Assembly (NCBI GenBank): GCA_025455065.1
Contig: JALONG010000015.1
Span: 1-64,000 of the forward strand
Length of the DNA stretch: 64,000 bases
Direction of reading: 5' to 3'
From: Candidatus Kapaibacterium sp.
Lineage (GTDB): Bacteria; Bacteroidota; Ignavibacteria; Kapaibacteriales; UBA4661
Position 1 is the stretch's first letter. Every line of letters begins with the position of its first letter. The notes below the pieces were generated by a model. That model was not told the origin of the DNA. It ran no database searches and saw only the letters and a list, made by a program, of their open reading frames with translations. The position numbers and the translations under genes are program-made. Shown here one piece after another: positions 26,562 to 37,700 of this stretch.

Positions 26562-27386
26562 ATGCCCACCCCACCCCGCATCACCGACCGCACCTTCTTT
26601 GTGGAATACACGGCACACCCGCGTCCACAGTCGCTCGGCGCACTCTGGGCGCAGTTTGCCGCACTGGAAATTGCACCTGACAATATGCGGGGCGCAGATA
26701 CGTTGCCAATGCTTGCTTTCGCCAATGATGTTGCCTCTGTTCATTCCTCGCAAATTGAAGGAAATTCACTCGACCTCAATTTTTTTATGCAGTCCAAGCA
26801 GCGTGGCGAGGTTGCAAAGCCTAAAAAACGTGAGTTTCAGGAAATTGAAGATGTACGTGCGGCATACAATTTTGCTCAAGAACATTCTCTCACCGAACAG
26901 CACTTCCTTCATGCACATAAAACATTGTCAAAGCGTTTTTTGATTACCTCCAAACGCGGGAATTATCGCAATCACGGCATGATGATTCAAAGTGCTGGAG
27001 GTATTGAATACGTTGCCATTGAGGAAGAGTATATACCTGAAGCGATGCAACAATTTTGGAATGGAATAGAGCATCTGAAACAACAAGACCTTTCACCCTC
27101 AGAAGCCTTTTACCATGCGGCTTTACTGCATTTAGTGTTTGTGCATATTCATCCGTTTTCCGACGGTAATGGTCGGAGTGTTCGCCTTTTGGAAAAATGG
27201 TTTTTAGCCCATCATCTTGGAAAACGTGCGTGGCACATTCCTTCGGAAACACTCTATTTGGAGCATCGCAAAGCCTACTTTGCCAATATCAAACTTGGCG
27301 TGAATTACTACGAACTCGACTATAGCCGAGCAATGCCGTTTCTGCTCATGTTGCCCGAAGCCTTGACGATATTTCTTGATTCTTAA
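26562..27386 (+). CDS. Fic domain protein (probable AMP-transferase) inside the cas operon
   Basis: The protein is 274 aa. The Fic core motif HPFSDGNGR (about residues 198-206) is complete, with the catalytic His, the phosphate-binding DGNGR and a following RLLEKW helix. A class II-type inhibitory helix motif (S/T)xxxE(G/N) is present as SSQIEG (about residues 62-67), so the enzyme is predicted to be self-inhibited until released. Fic proteins transfer AMP or another phosphate-containing group to Ser, Thr or Tyr of targets, and many are toxins. It follows the HTH gene by 1 bp and ends 22 bp before cas8e, so it shares the Cascade transcript. Fic is not a usual member of type I-E loci. Confidence 0.93.
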   Translation: MPTPPRITDRTFFVEYTAHPRPQSLGALWAQFAALEIAPDNMRGADTLPMLAFANDVASVHSSQIEGNSLDLNFFMQSKQRGEVAKPKKREFQEIEDVRAAYNFAQEHSLTEQHFLHAHKTLSKRFLITSKRGNYRNHGMMIQSAGGIEYVAIEEEYIPEAMQQFWNGIEHLKQQDLSPSEAFYHAALLHLVFVHIHPFSDGNGRSVRLLEKWFLAHHLGKRAWHIPSETLYLEHRKAYFANIKLGVNYYELDYSRAMPFLLMLPEALTIFLDS

Positions 27387-27408
27387 ACCTCATTATCGAA
27401 CGAATTAT

Positions 27409-29130
27409 ATGGAACGTTACAACCTTCTCGTTGAACGCTGGATTCCTGTGCAAACTCATAGCGAAAAGCGCCTGTGGGTACGCCCTTGCGACATAGTTGC
27501 CACCGAAGACCCTGTGATCACTATTGATTGGAATCGCGCTGATTTTAACGCCGCTACGCTTGAGTTTCTTATTGGTCTTTTGCAAACCTGCTTTGCGCCA
27601 AAAAACGAAGCCGAATGGCGCAATTACTACGCTGCACCACCTTCGGTTGAAGACTTGCAAACCGCCTTCCAACGCTATGAAGAAGCGTTTTATTTGAACG
27701 GAGAAGGATACCGCTTTATGCAAGACCCCACAGCCGCCGGAGATGTTGCGAAGAAAGATGATTGGGAGCCGATGACAAAACTCCTCATTGACGCTCCGGG
27801 TGGCAATACTATCAAGGAAAATAAAGATCATTTTGTAAAGCGCACCGAAGGCGGTTTTTCTTTGCCTGTTGCAGCAATCGCGCTCTACACGCTACAAACG
27901 TATGCGCCATCAGGCGGGCAAGGACACCGAACATCCATTCGCGGCGGTGGACCGATGACGACCATTCTTTTAGCCGCAGAACCTCGCAATTCAACCGAAA
28001 AGCCAACGCTATGGCGTACACTTTGGATGAACGTTTTACCACAATCGGAAATAGATTCCTTGCCCGGAAACCCTGATAAAAACTCGATTGGTGATATTTT
28101 TCCTTGGATGAAGCCCGTGCGATTAAGTAAAGAAAAAAACAGCGAAGTAATTCCTGATATGGCGAATCCGCTTCTGCCCTTGTGGGCAACTCCGCGCCGC
28201 ATTTACTTTGATTTTTCAACATTGAATACGGAAAATCTACCGTGTCTTGTGGAAGCAGAATGCCGTACACAAGTGTTGATCAGGTATTCAGCGCAAAATT
28301 ATGGTGAGAATTATCCAACAAATCTTTGGGAACATCCGCTTTCGCCCTATTATTTCGATAAAAAACAGCATTTGCCTGAACACCCGCAACCGGGCGGCAT
28401 CCGTTGGAAATACTGGCTTGGCTGTGTAGGTTTGCAACAAAAGGAGGATGATATTCTGAAACGCCCAGCGCGGGTAGTGCGATATTTTCGTACTCGTCGC
28501 AGCGAAGAACATCCTGAATGGCTTGATACAATGCGGGTTTCAGCTTTTGGTTATGACATGAAAAATATGGAAGCACGGTGTTGGTACGCTGGAGAAATGC
28601 ACGTCATTTTGAATGAAATGGATGAAGGTAGAGTGCGGGCAATTCTTATTCAAAGCATTGATGCTGCCACAGAAGCCGCACAAATGCTGAACCGATACAC
28701 AACAGCATTTTTCTACGATACTCAAGCTCAATTCTGGTCGGCAAGCGAGCAACCGTTTTTTGAACATCTGAAAATTTTGTCTAACCTTGTGCGCGAAGCG
28801 CAGCAGCAGCCGAATCCCGAAACATGGATTGATGAACACACGAACAGCCTGAACACACGGTGGTTTCTGGTTTTGCGAGGGCTGTGTTTTTCAATCGTTC
28901 AGAGACTCGCCGAATCCTATCCGCCTGAAGGCGTGAAAGCAAAGCAAGTCTATCAGCAGGTGGGAGAATTTCAGAAGTGGTTTACGGTCAATATCCAAAA
29001 GACGTTAGGGCTTTCCAAAGATATTGTTCAAGACGCAAAAGAGAAAAAAGCGAAAGAAAAAAAAGAGAAAAAAGCATCTGCCGCGAAAGCCAATAAAACA
29101 AGCCCAAAGAAACAAACTTCTGATAATTGA
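27409..29130 (+). CDS. cas8e: Cascade large subunit Cas8e (Cse1/CasA)
   Basis: The protein is 573 aa from the ATG at 27409 (MERYNLLVERWIPV, the typical Cse1 start). Cse1 signatures include the N-terminal DIVATEDP region, PTAAGDVAKKDDWEPMTKLLIDAPGGNTIKENKDHF and the GGGPMTTIL loop. It reads the PAM, opens target DNA and recruits Cas3. It is longer than E. coli Cse1 (502 aa), partly because of a Lys/Ala-rich tail of about 30 residues (KEKKAKEKKEKKASAAK...), probably a disordered DNA-contacting extension. It is the first cas gene of the Cascade operon. Confidence 0.96.
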   Translation: MERYNLLVERWIPVQTHSEKRLWVRPCDIVATEDPVITIDWNRADFNAATLEFLIGLLQTCFAPKNEAEWRNYYAAPPSVEDLQTAFQRYEEAFYLNGEGYRFMQDPTAAGDVAKKDDWEPMTKLLIDAPGGNTIKENKDHFVKRTEGGFSLPVAAIALYTLQTYAPSGGQGHRTSIRGGGPMTTILLAAEPRNSTEKPTLWRTLWMNVLPQSEIDSLPGNPDKNSIGDIFPWMKPVRLSKEKNSEVIPDMANPLLPLWATPRRIYFDFSTLNTENLPCLVEAECRTQVLIRYSAQNYGENYPTNLWEHPLSPYYFDKKQHLPEHPQPGGIRWKYWLGCVGLQQKEDDILKRPARVVRYFRTRRSEEHPEWLDTMRVSAFGYDMKNMEARCWYAGEMHVILNEMDEGRVRAILIQSIDAATEAAQMLNRYTTAFFYDTQAQFWSASEQPFFEHLKILSNLVREAQQQPNPETWIDEHTNSLNTRWFLVLRGLCFSIVQRLAESYPPEGVKAKQVYQQVGEFQKWFTVNIQKTLGLSKDIVQDAKEKKAKEKKEKKASAAKANKTSPKKQTSDN

Positions 29131-29218
29131 GCAGATCATCATCGCGTGAAATCACGACAACAACATCGTAAAACAACGCAATAATCCACACTTTTACTCA
29201 CTTCAATTCTCATGCACT

Positions 29219-29890
29219 ATGGCAGAAATAGAATCTCCTCCTTCCGCCAGCGAGCCAGAAGGCACTTCCGAAAGCACCAATAAATCTCCACAATTTTATT
29301 GGAAGATTGACTCCGACCGCGACGCAACACCCGTTCTCAGGGCGTGGTTCACGCGCTTGCATGGTACGCCCGTAAACACACCTGCCGAATATGTTCGGAT
29401 GCCCGACAAAGGCGCACGGGCTGAACTTCGCCGCTGCCGCACACCGGACAAAGCAGCCATGACCCCCTGTTGCGGTGAACTCTTCCGCGATTTGCAAGTG
29501 GCGAAGTTGATAAATCAGAATGACGAAACTGCCCCTCGGTTTGAACAAAATCTTATTCGCATTGGCATCATTGCCGGAGTTGCATCGCATCTGTACGCAG
29601 ATTCGGTGCGCGGCACAGTAAGGCTTGGGCGACAAATGTCTTCTATGCAAGGCGGTGAAGAAGGCAAACCCCTTGTCAGCGAAGCACGATTTCGCCGCTT
29701 GCTGCTCTCGCACGATTCGCCCGAAGAATTGATGGTGAACATGATTCGCATTGTGCAGCAGATTGATACGAGCGGCAGCAGCCTGAACGTGTTTGATATT
29801 GCAAACACTCTTTGGTGGTTTGATTTTGTCGGCACTCGGCAGCGTCTTGCCTACGATTACTACACATTTTTACCACAAGCAAAAAAATAA
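29219..29890 (+). CDS. cas11: Cascade small subunit Cas11 (Cse2/CasB)
   Basis: The protein is 223 aa; the family is usually 160-200, the excess being an acidic Ser/Pro/Glu-rich N-terminus. The Cse2 core is recognisable from RAWFTRLHGTPVNTPAEYVRMPDKGARAELRRCRTPDKA, then RFRRLLLSHDSPEELMVNMIRIVQQI and NVFDIANTLWWFD. It forms the dimer along the Cascade belly that stabilises the displaced DNA strand. There are 88 bp between cas8e and this gene. Confidence 0.93.
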   Translation: MAEIESPPSASEPEGTSESTNKSPQFYWKIDSDRDATPVLRAWFTRLHGTPVNTPAEYVRMPDKGARAELRRCRTPDKAAMTPCCGELFRDLQVAKLINQNDETAPRFEQNLIRIGIIAGVASHLYADSVRGTVRLGRQMSSMQGGEEGKPLVSEARFRRLLLSHDSPEELMVNMIRIVQQIDTSGSSLNVFDIANTLWWFDFVGTRQRLAYDYYTFLPQAKK

Positions 29891-29923
29891 ATTCTTTTCA
29901 CATCTTATCATTTTTCTACAACT

Positions 29924-31003
29924 ATGACACGATTCTTGCAACTGCACTTTCTTACCTCCTTTGCCGCATCAAACCTGAATAGAGACGATAGCGGTTCTCC
30001 AAAAAACATCCGTATTGGCAATACGAAACGTTTGCGAATTTCCTCGCAATCGCTCAAAAGAGCATGGCGCACATCCGACACATTCCAGCAAGCACTTGGC
30101 GGCAATATCGGCACACGGACACGAAGATTGGGCATTAAGATTTACGAAGACTTGATAGCGGGCGGCATTGATGAAAAAAATGCGGAAGAAATTGCCATCA
30201 AGATTGTCGGAGTATTTACTGATAACGAAGATAAAAAGGAAAATAAACTTGAAACAAAGCAACTCTTTCATATCAGTCCACAAGAGCTGCAATCTGTCAA
30301 TGCGCTTGTCGCGGAAATTTGCGCAAGTAAAGCTACTCCTAAAAACGACGACGAACGCTACAAACTGCTTCGCAAAGAACACACTGCCGCTGATATTGCT
30401 GCATTTGGCAGAATGTTCGCCAGCAATCCGGAAAAGAATAGCGACGCAGCCGTACAGGTAGCACACGCTTTTACCGTACATCCGGCAACGGAAGAAGACG
30501 ATTATTTCACGGCGGTGGATGACCTCAAAAGCAAAGAACAAAGCGGATCTGGATTCTTGGGCGTGGCGTATTTGGGTGCGGGGGTATATTATTCGTACAT
30601 CTGCGTAGATATGCCGCTTTTGCTTGAAAATCTCGGTGGTAATCTTGACCTTGCAGAGCGCACCATTACCGCACTTATTGAATGTGCCTCGACTGTTGCA
30701 CCCACAGGAAAGCAAAATAGCCATGCTTCGCGGGCATACGCACACTACATTTTGGCAGAGGCAGGACACCAAGTACCGCGCCAGTTGTCGCTTGCTTTTG
30801 TGCAGCCTATTACCTCCGCAACCGTTGTAGAAGATTCTATCAAGGCTTTAGAAACCACCGAAGGTGCATTTGAAAAAATGTATGGTGCCTGCCGTAACGC
30901 ATTTGCCCGTGCGAACTTTGTACAACAAGAAGGTAGTTTGAACGAAATTAAGAATTTTGCTCAAGAACATATTCGCGCTGTTCACGGTGCAACGAAAGGA
31001 TAA
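29924..31003 (+). CDS. cas7e: Cascade backbone subunit Cas7e (Cse4/CasC)
   Basis: The protein is 359 aa, the expected size. The N-terminus QLHFLTSFAASNLNRDDSGSPKNIRIGNTKRLRISSQSLKRAWR is the hallmark of Cas7e (nascent Asn-Arg-Asp-Asp and SSQSxKRAxR). Gly-rich segments GFLGVAYLGAGVYYSYICVD complete the RRM-like backbone fold. Six copies wrap the crRNA in Cascade. The conserved thumb of each subunit is what flips out every sixth nucleotide, relevant to the mini-array target at 26204-26238. Confidence 0.96.
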   Translation: MTRFLQLHFLTSFAASNLNRDDSGSPKNIRIGNTKRLRISSQSLKRAWRTSDTFQQALGGNIGTRTRRLGIKIYEDLIAGGIDEKNAEEIAIKIVGVFTDNEDKKENKLETKQLFHISPQELQSVNALVAEICASKATPKNDDERYKLLRKEHTAADIAAFGRMFASNPEKNSDAAVQVAHAFTVHPATEEDDYFTAVDDLKSKEQSGSGFLGVAYLGAGVYYSYICVDMPLLLENLGGNLDLAERTITALIECASTVAPTGKQNSHASRAYAHYILAEAGHQVPRQLSLAFVQPITSATVVEDSIKALETTEGAFEKMYGACRNAFARANFVQQEGSLNEIKNFAQEHIRAVHGATKG

Positions 31004-31007
31004 TTGC

Positions 31008-31880
31008 ATGAGACACTTCCTGCTTTGGACGCTCTATGCACCTTTGGCATCCTTTGGTGATGTTGCCGTAGGCGGCACACGACCTTCCTTTTCCTACCCG
31101 ACAAAATCATCAATCATTGGTATGCTGGCAGCCGCATTGGGGCTGCGCCGTGAGCAATCATCCGCAATAGAAGTCTTGGCACAATCACTTGGATTTGCCG
31201 TGCGCGTGGAGCGTGGCGGAGAACGGTTTGAAGATTTTCACACTGTTCAAACGCCAAAACAAAAGATTCTCAACGATAATACGTGGATTGCTACACGCAA
31301 GGATGCACTTCATCCAATCCACAAATCAAACGATGGCGTTGCAACGATATTATCCACACGAGAATACGTGCAAAACGGTATTTATTCGGTGTGTGTGTGG
31401 CTCAAAGAAGAAACTGCTCCGTATTCATTAGAATCCCTTGCGAATGCTCTCCAAAGCCCAGTATTCACGCTGTATTTGGGGCGAAAATCTTGTCCGCTTG
31501 CACTCCCCTTGAAGCCATTCCATTGTGAAACTTTGACGCTTACCGATGCACTGCGTCAGTATAACGAAAAGGCACAGCCATTAGCTATTATTCACCGCGA
31601 ATACGGTGCAGAAAAGAAAGAATTGGTAGCAAAGTGCTGGGATGTGTTGCAAAAAAAGCCGTCTATTTTCGATGATTTTAGCCCAGATAATTCCTCACAA
31701 CAGCATTATGTCTATTGGGATGCGTCTTTGCCATCACACGAAGCAGGTTTTTCAACGACCTCATTCCAGCAAAAACGCCGCGACGAACCCCGCTCCCGCA
31801 CCAAATGGCAATTCGGTGAACGCTTTGAGTATTCGGCTATTCTCGACGAACCCGCAACACCGGAGGCGCAGCATGACTAA
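31008..31880 (+). CDS. cas5e: Cascade subunit Cas5e (CasD)
   Basis: The protein is 290 aa from the ATG at 31008, 4 bp after the cas7e stop; the longer frame from 30957 overlaps cas7e and is rejected. The start RHFLLWTLYAPLASFGDVAVGGTRPSFSYPTKSSIIGMLAAALG is typical of Cas5e, with the Gly-rich PTKS..IG loop that holds the 5' handle of the crRNA. It is somewhat longer than E. coli Cas5e (224 aa). It overlaps cas6e by 8 bp. Confidence 0.94.
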   Translation: MRHFLLWTLYAPLASFGDVAVGGTRPSFSYPTKSSIIGMLAAALGLRREQSSAIEVLAQSLGFAVRVERGGERFEDFHTVQTPKQKILNDNTWIATRKDALHPIHKSNDGVATILSTREYVQNGIYSVCVWLKEETAPYSLESLANALQSPVFTLYLGRKSCPLALPLKPFHCETLTLTDALRQYNEKAQPLAIIHREYGAEKKELVAKCWDVLQKKPSIFDDFSPDNSSQQHYVYWDASLPSHEAGFSTTSFQQKRRDEPRSRTKWQFGERFEYSAILDEPATPEAQHD

Positions 31881-32586
31881 TCCGCTCTATTTCTCCAAAA
31901 TCACCCTCCGCGAGTCTGCACCTATCAGCAAACTCCGCGAACTCAGCTACGACGGCTACGCACCGCATAAAACCATCTGGCAACTGCTTTCCCGCAGTCC
32001 CACACAAGAGCGCGATTTTCTCTTTCGCTACGACATTGAGCCGCGAAGCGGTTTGCCACGCTTTTATGTGGTCTCGTGCCAAGAAGCCAAGGATACAAGC
32101 GGGCTTTGGGATATTCAAACAAAACCGTATCTCGTGCAGGAGCCTGAAAAACCGTCTCTCTTCACACTTGGCGACCAATTCCGCTTTTCCCTGCGGGTGA
32201 ATCCCACATTCGATAAATCTGACCGTTCCAAAAAGCAGAAACAACGCCATGATTTGATTTGCCATCTCCGCAAGCAACTTCCCAAAAACGCTCACGGTGA
32301 GCGCGAAGAACCTCACGCCGCAACCGAACACCGTGCGTGCAAAGAATGGCTGGAACGAAAAACAACTCTGGGTTTTCGGCTCGTGAATCCTGATGAATCC
32401 TTGCTTGTGGAACAGTACGACCAACTCCGCTTCAAGCACAAAGACCAAACCACAATTCTAAGCCGCGTGGATATGAGCGGTGTCTTGGAAGTAACGGATG
32501 TGAAAAAGTTTTGGGATAATCTCACCAAAGGCATCGGACACGGAAAAGCCTTCGGTTGCGGACTGTTGCTTATTCGGCGGGTGTAG
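31873..32586 (+). CDS. cas6e: crRNA endoribonuclease Cas6e (Cse3/CasE)
   Basis: The protein is 237 aa. The N-terminal RRM has YFSKITLRESAP and a candidate catalytic His in YAPHKTIWQLL; the C-terminal Gly-rich loop is GIGHGKAFGCGLLLIRR. Cas6e cuts the repeat at the base of its hairpin and stays bound to the 3' end of the crRNA. The CCCGC/GCGGG stem of the main array, the mini-array repeats and the orphan repeat all fit its substrate. It is the last Cascade gene. The stop is 6 bp from the convergent vapC stop. Confidence 0.95.
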   Translation: MTNPLYFSKITLRESAPISKLRELSYDGYAPHKTIWQLLSRSPTQERDFLFRYDIEPRSGLPRFYVVSCQEAKDTSGLWDIQTKPYLVQEPEKPSLFTLGDQFRFSLRVNPTFDKSDRSKKQKQRHDLICHLRKQLPKNAHGEREEPHAATEHRACKEWLERKTTLGFRLVNPDESLLVEQYDQLRFKHKDQTTILSRVDMSGVLEVTDVKKFWDNLTKGIGHGKAFGCGLLLIRRV

Positions 32587-32592
32587 GCGGTC

Positions 32593-32973
32593 TTATTCCC
32601 ACACACGCTCCACATCGTAGGCATCGAAAGCCTCATCACTACTGACGACGGGCAGGTTTTCGGCTATGGCTTGGGCAATGATGATGCGGTCAAACGGGTC
32701 GCGGTGGTGATGCGGTAAGGCGGAGAGTTGTTGTATATGCTTGATTTCAATAGGCAATACGGTAAGAATATCGTCATGATTTTGCATAATCTCTTCGATA
32801 CTGGCTGTGAGGCGTAGCTTGCCGAGCGAGTGTTTGATGCACATCTCCCATGGTGTGGCAATGGAAAGAAGGCAGTTTCTCGCTTCAATCATGGAATACG
32901 CTTTCTTCGGAAGTGGCTTGCCAACATCAATCATGGCAAGAAACGCATTGGTATCCAACAAAATATTGCTCAT
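32593..32973 (-). CDS. PIN-domain toxin, VapC-like
   Basis: The protein is 126 aa. The PIN-domain acidic residues are visible: LLDTNAFLAM (first Asp), SPWE-like TPWEMCIKHSLGKL (Glu), RDPFDRIIIAQA (Asp) and VSSDEAFDAYDV (Asp). The RDPFDR variant is typical of the VapC group that pairs with short AbrB/Phd-like or DUF2281-like antitoxins. VapC toxins are Mg-dependent RNases that cut tRNA or rRNA. Its ATG overlaps the antitoxin stop by 4 bases. It is transcribed against the Cascade operon and sits between cas6e and cas1, where no gene is usual. Confidence 0.9.
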   Translation of the reverse strand: MSNILLDTNAFLAMIDVGKPLPKKAYSMIEARNCLLSIATPWEMCIKHSLGKLRLTASIEEIMQNHDDILTVLPIEIKHIQQLSALPHHHRDPFDRIIIAQAIAENLPVVSSDEAFDAYDVERVWE

Positions 32974-33215
32974 ACATACTCCTCAAATCCTTCGGGAAGA
33001 GCATCAAAATCATCAGCTATAAAAGCAACAACGCCCGGCATTCGCCCGAATTTACCGGTGTTGGTCGGTATTGAGGAGGATTGTGAATGTGCTTGGTGTG
33101 CTGCCCAAATTTCCATCGTGCGAGCAACAAGCACATCCAACGAAATACCTTCCGAAGCAGCGTATTTCCTTGCTGTTTCGAGGATGTGCGGCGGTAAATC
33201 AAGTGTTACAGGCAT
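32970..33215 (-). CDS. Antitoxin partner of the VapC-like toxin
   Basis: The protein is 81 aa from the ATG at 33215 (MPVTLDLPPHILETARKYAASEGISLDVLVARTMEIW), a ribbon-helix-helix-like N-terminus with a short strand then two helices. The C-terminus ends DDFDALPEGFEEYV, the kind of tail that wraps around PIN toxins. The pair reads antitoxin then toxin with a 4-base overlap. Its promoter region is shared with the 5' end of cas1 (33216-33280), so it may influence expression of the adaptation genes. Confidence 0.8.
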   Translation of the reverse strand: MPVTLDLPPHILETARKYAASEGISLDVLVARTMEIWAAHQAHSQSSSIPTNTGKFGRMPGVVAFIADDFDALPEGFEEYV

Positions 33216-33261
33216 GATTGAATCCTTATTGTATTGAGCAAAAAACGGTATAATTTCTCTC

Positions 33262-33280
33262 ACAAATATACGCGATTTGT
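33262..33280 (-). promoter_or_regulatory. Promoter -7 element and palindromic operator candidate between vapBC and cas1
   Basis: TATATTTG, read on the minus strand (33270-33263), fits TAnnTTTG. It lies within the inverted repeat ACAAAT-N7-ATTTGT (33262-33267 and 33275-33280), which ends one base before the cas1 ATG at 33281. The -33 element is weak. It is a candidate site for toxin-antitoxin autoregulation that would also cover the cas1 start. Confidence 0.45.
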
Positions 33281-34610
<1,330 letters not shown>

Positions 34611-34763
34611 CGAGGCTTTGCGCCTATACCCTTGGAAGCAAGGTTTGAAGAGGCTTGCAGGGGATAAAAACATCAAGGTTTTATGCGCCTTGTGGAGCAT
34701 TGCTTGTTGGTAACTTTTTTGTACATTTGCAAACTATTGTTTTGCAATGGGATAGGTATTAGT
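34611..34763 (+). promoter_or_regulatory. CRISPR leader with array promoter
   Basis: This is a 153-bp region, AT-rich in its last 60 bp, between cas2 and repeat 1. TTG (34700-34702), 19 nt and TACATTTG (34722-34729) form a Bacteroidota-type promoter directed into the array, with a start expected about 28 nt before repeat 1. In type I-E the leader is where Cas1-Cas2 inserts new spacers. An IHF site could not be assigned by eye. Confidence 0.75.
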
Positions 34764-37700
34764 ACGTTTCCCGCACACGCGGGGATGAACCGGTATAAAT
34801 CATGACACTTGGCAGAAAAAAAGAACGTTTCCCGCACACGCGGGGATGAACCGCGTTTACACAGAATGACGCGGTTTTTGCAATCACGTTTCCCGCACAC
34901 GCGGGGATGAACCGTCACCCTGTACATTCTGCTCTAATTCAAGATTACGTTTCCCGCACACGCGGGGATGAACCGCAAATCCAAATCCTCTTCGGTCTTT
35001 TTACGTTACGTTTCCCGCACACGCGGGGATGAACCGTTTCTCGCTGAAATCTTCTGCTAATGCGTCCCACGTTTCCCGCACACGCGGGGATGAACCGCAC
35101 ACAAGCGTATTGAAACCAAGCGGCGCAATACGTTTCCCGCACACGCGGGGATGAACCGGCATAGTGAAAAACTATTACTGCCTCACGAAGACGTTTCCCG
35201 CACACGCGGGGATGAACCGTAGCGGACACACAATCAACAACAGCGCATCCGACGTTTCCCGCACACGCGGGGATGAACCGTGTATGTTATCTCGACGGTC
35301 ATAGTTCAAATGACGTTTCCCGCACACGCGGGGATGAACCAACGCTTTTGCAGCTTGCATAGGCGTTAGCTGCACGTTTCCCGCACACGCGGGGATGAAC
35401 CGCATTTGACTTTATCGGTAGAAATTGTGAAAGTACGTTTCCCGCACACGCGGGGATGAACCGAAATGTGATACAACGCGGCTTTATTGGGCAGCACGTT
35501 TCCCGCACACGCGGGGATGAACCGCGTTTTATAGTATTCGATTCGTTTTGCTACTTACGTTTCCCGCACACGCGGGGATGAACCGCTGTCGGGGCGCTTC
35601 TTGCGCGGTCAATTATGACGTTTCCCGCACACGCGGGGATGAACCGTTTACAATTCGGGCAAAGCGGTTATTCGTGAAACGTTTCCCGCACACGCGGGGA
35701 TGAACCGGATTTTCTATTGCCTGTGATGTATTTTATGATACGTTTCCCGCACACGCGGGGATGAACCGGTTTTTCATAAACCGACAGGCGAAGAGATTTC
35801 ACGTTTCCCGCACACGCGGGGATGAACCGCCTTTGCCCATGTTTTGAAGCCCATAGAAGCCACGTTTCCCGCACACGCGGGGATGAACCGGCTACAAACC
35901 AAAGGAGCAACAACAATGACAAACGTTTCCCGCACACGCGGGGATGAACCTTGAAGTTGATACTGAGAGCGCTGACAAAGGGAACGTTTCCCGCACACGC
36001 GGGGATGAACCGTTACGGGCTGCGCAATTAACGGCAAAAACAATACGTTTCCCGCACACGCGGGGATGAACCGACCGCCATTCTAATTTCAACTGTTTCC
36101 AAACCACGTTTCCCGCACACGCGGGGATGAACCGTGATTCATCATGGCACGGGCGAGGTCTTGGCTACGTTTCCCGCACACGCGGGGATGAACCGGGCAT
36201 CCCGATTGTCTGTGAAGTGCTTGTGCAACGTTTCCCGCACACGCGGGGATGAACCGGTTTTGCATCTGCTTTTTTCCACGATGAAATGACGTTTCCCGCA
36301 CACGCGGGGATGAACCGTTACTTGTCTCGCTTCCTAACTTGCTTTTGAGACGTTTCCCGCACACGCGGGGATGAACCGTATCATTGACGCAATTCGATGA
36401 ATAAACGCGAACGTTTCCCGCACACGCGGGGATGAACCGGCAGTGCAGAACTATTGGGATTGCGGCAACGTACGTTTCCCGCACACGCGGGGATGAACCG
36501 AGTTAGCGGCATGGGAAGAATCTGATGTGGCAACGTTTCCCGCACACGCGGGGATGAACCGGCGGTGAGTGATGACACCTGAACAACAAGTACACGTTTC
36601 CCGCACACGCGGGGATGAACCGCCGTTACGTGCATCAGCGAGTTTCTCTTCAGAACGTTTCCCGCACACGCGGGGATGAACCGTACAATATCGTTTGTTT
36701 TTGGCGGTATGGTCGACGTTTCCCGCACACGCGGGGATGAACCGCCTGAAAGGTCATTCGGTACGGGTTTCCCTTCACGTTTCCCGCACACGCGGGGATG
36801 AACCGCGCTTAATTTGTCGGTGCAAACGCTTTCTGGGACGTTTCCCGCACACGCGGGGATGAACCGCAGAAACGGAGCGCGTTAGGCTAATGGCAGTAAC
36901 GTTTCCCGCACACGCGGGGATGAACCGCATAAATTTGACCAAATAATGATTGAAAAAGGACGTTTCCCGCACACGCGGGGATGAACCGCATCTACCCATA
37001 ATTGATTTTCAACATTATATACGTTTCCCGCACACGCGGGGATGAACCGTGGTGGGAATTTATATCAAATGTCTGTTCAAGACGTTTCCCGCACACGCGG
37101 GGATGAACCGCATTAGAAATTTTTCGGCGAATTGCCCGTGATACGTTTCCCGCACACGCGGGGATGAACCGGGGGCGTTCGCCCAAACTATTCCTGAGTT
37201 TCTACGTTTCCCGCACACGCGGGGATGAACCGTTCGGGCGGTACAATTCGCAACGTTATGATTGACGTTTCCCGCACACGCGGGGATGAACCGGCTATCG
37301 TGTCAATACGCAGCCTGTTGAGGTTACGTTTCCCGCACACGCGGGGATGAACCGGCTTGGTGCGGACGGTGAACGCGCAATCTACGACGTTTCCCGCACA
37401 CGCGGGGATGAACCATTTTTTTGCCAATCAAGGAAATTTGGTATTGCACGTTTCCCGCACACGCGGGGATGAACCGCATAGCGGGTTAGAGAAACGGTTA
37501 TCTCGTCGACGTTTCCCGCACACGCGGGGATGAACCGAGCTTATTCAGGTAGTTGAAAACGCTGGTAAAACGTTTCCCGCACACGCGGGGATGAACCGCA
37601 ATACGTTTCTACCATTTTTTTGCAAAAAATACGTTTCCCGCACACGCGGGGATGAACCGTAATGATGAATCTTTTTCGTTACTATAAAAACACGTTTCCC

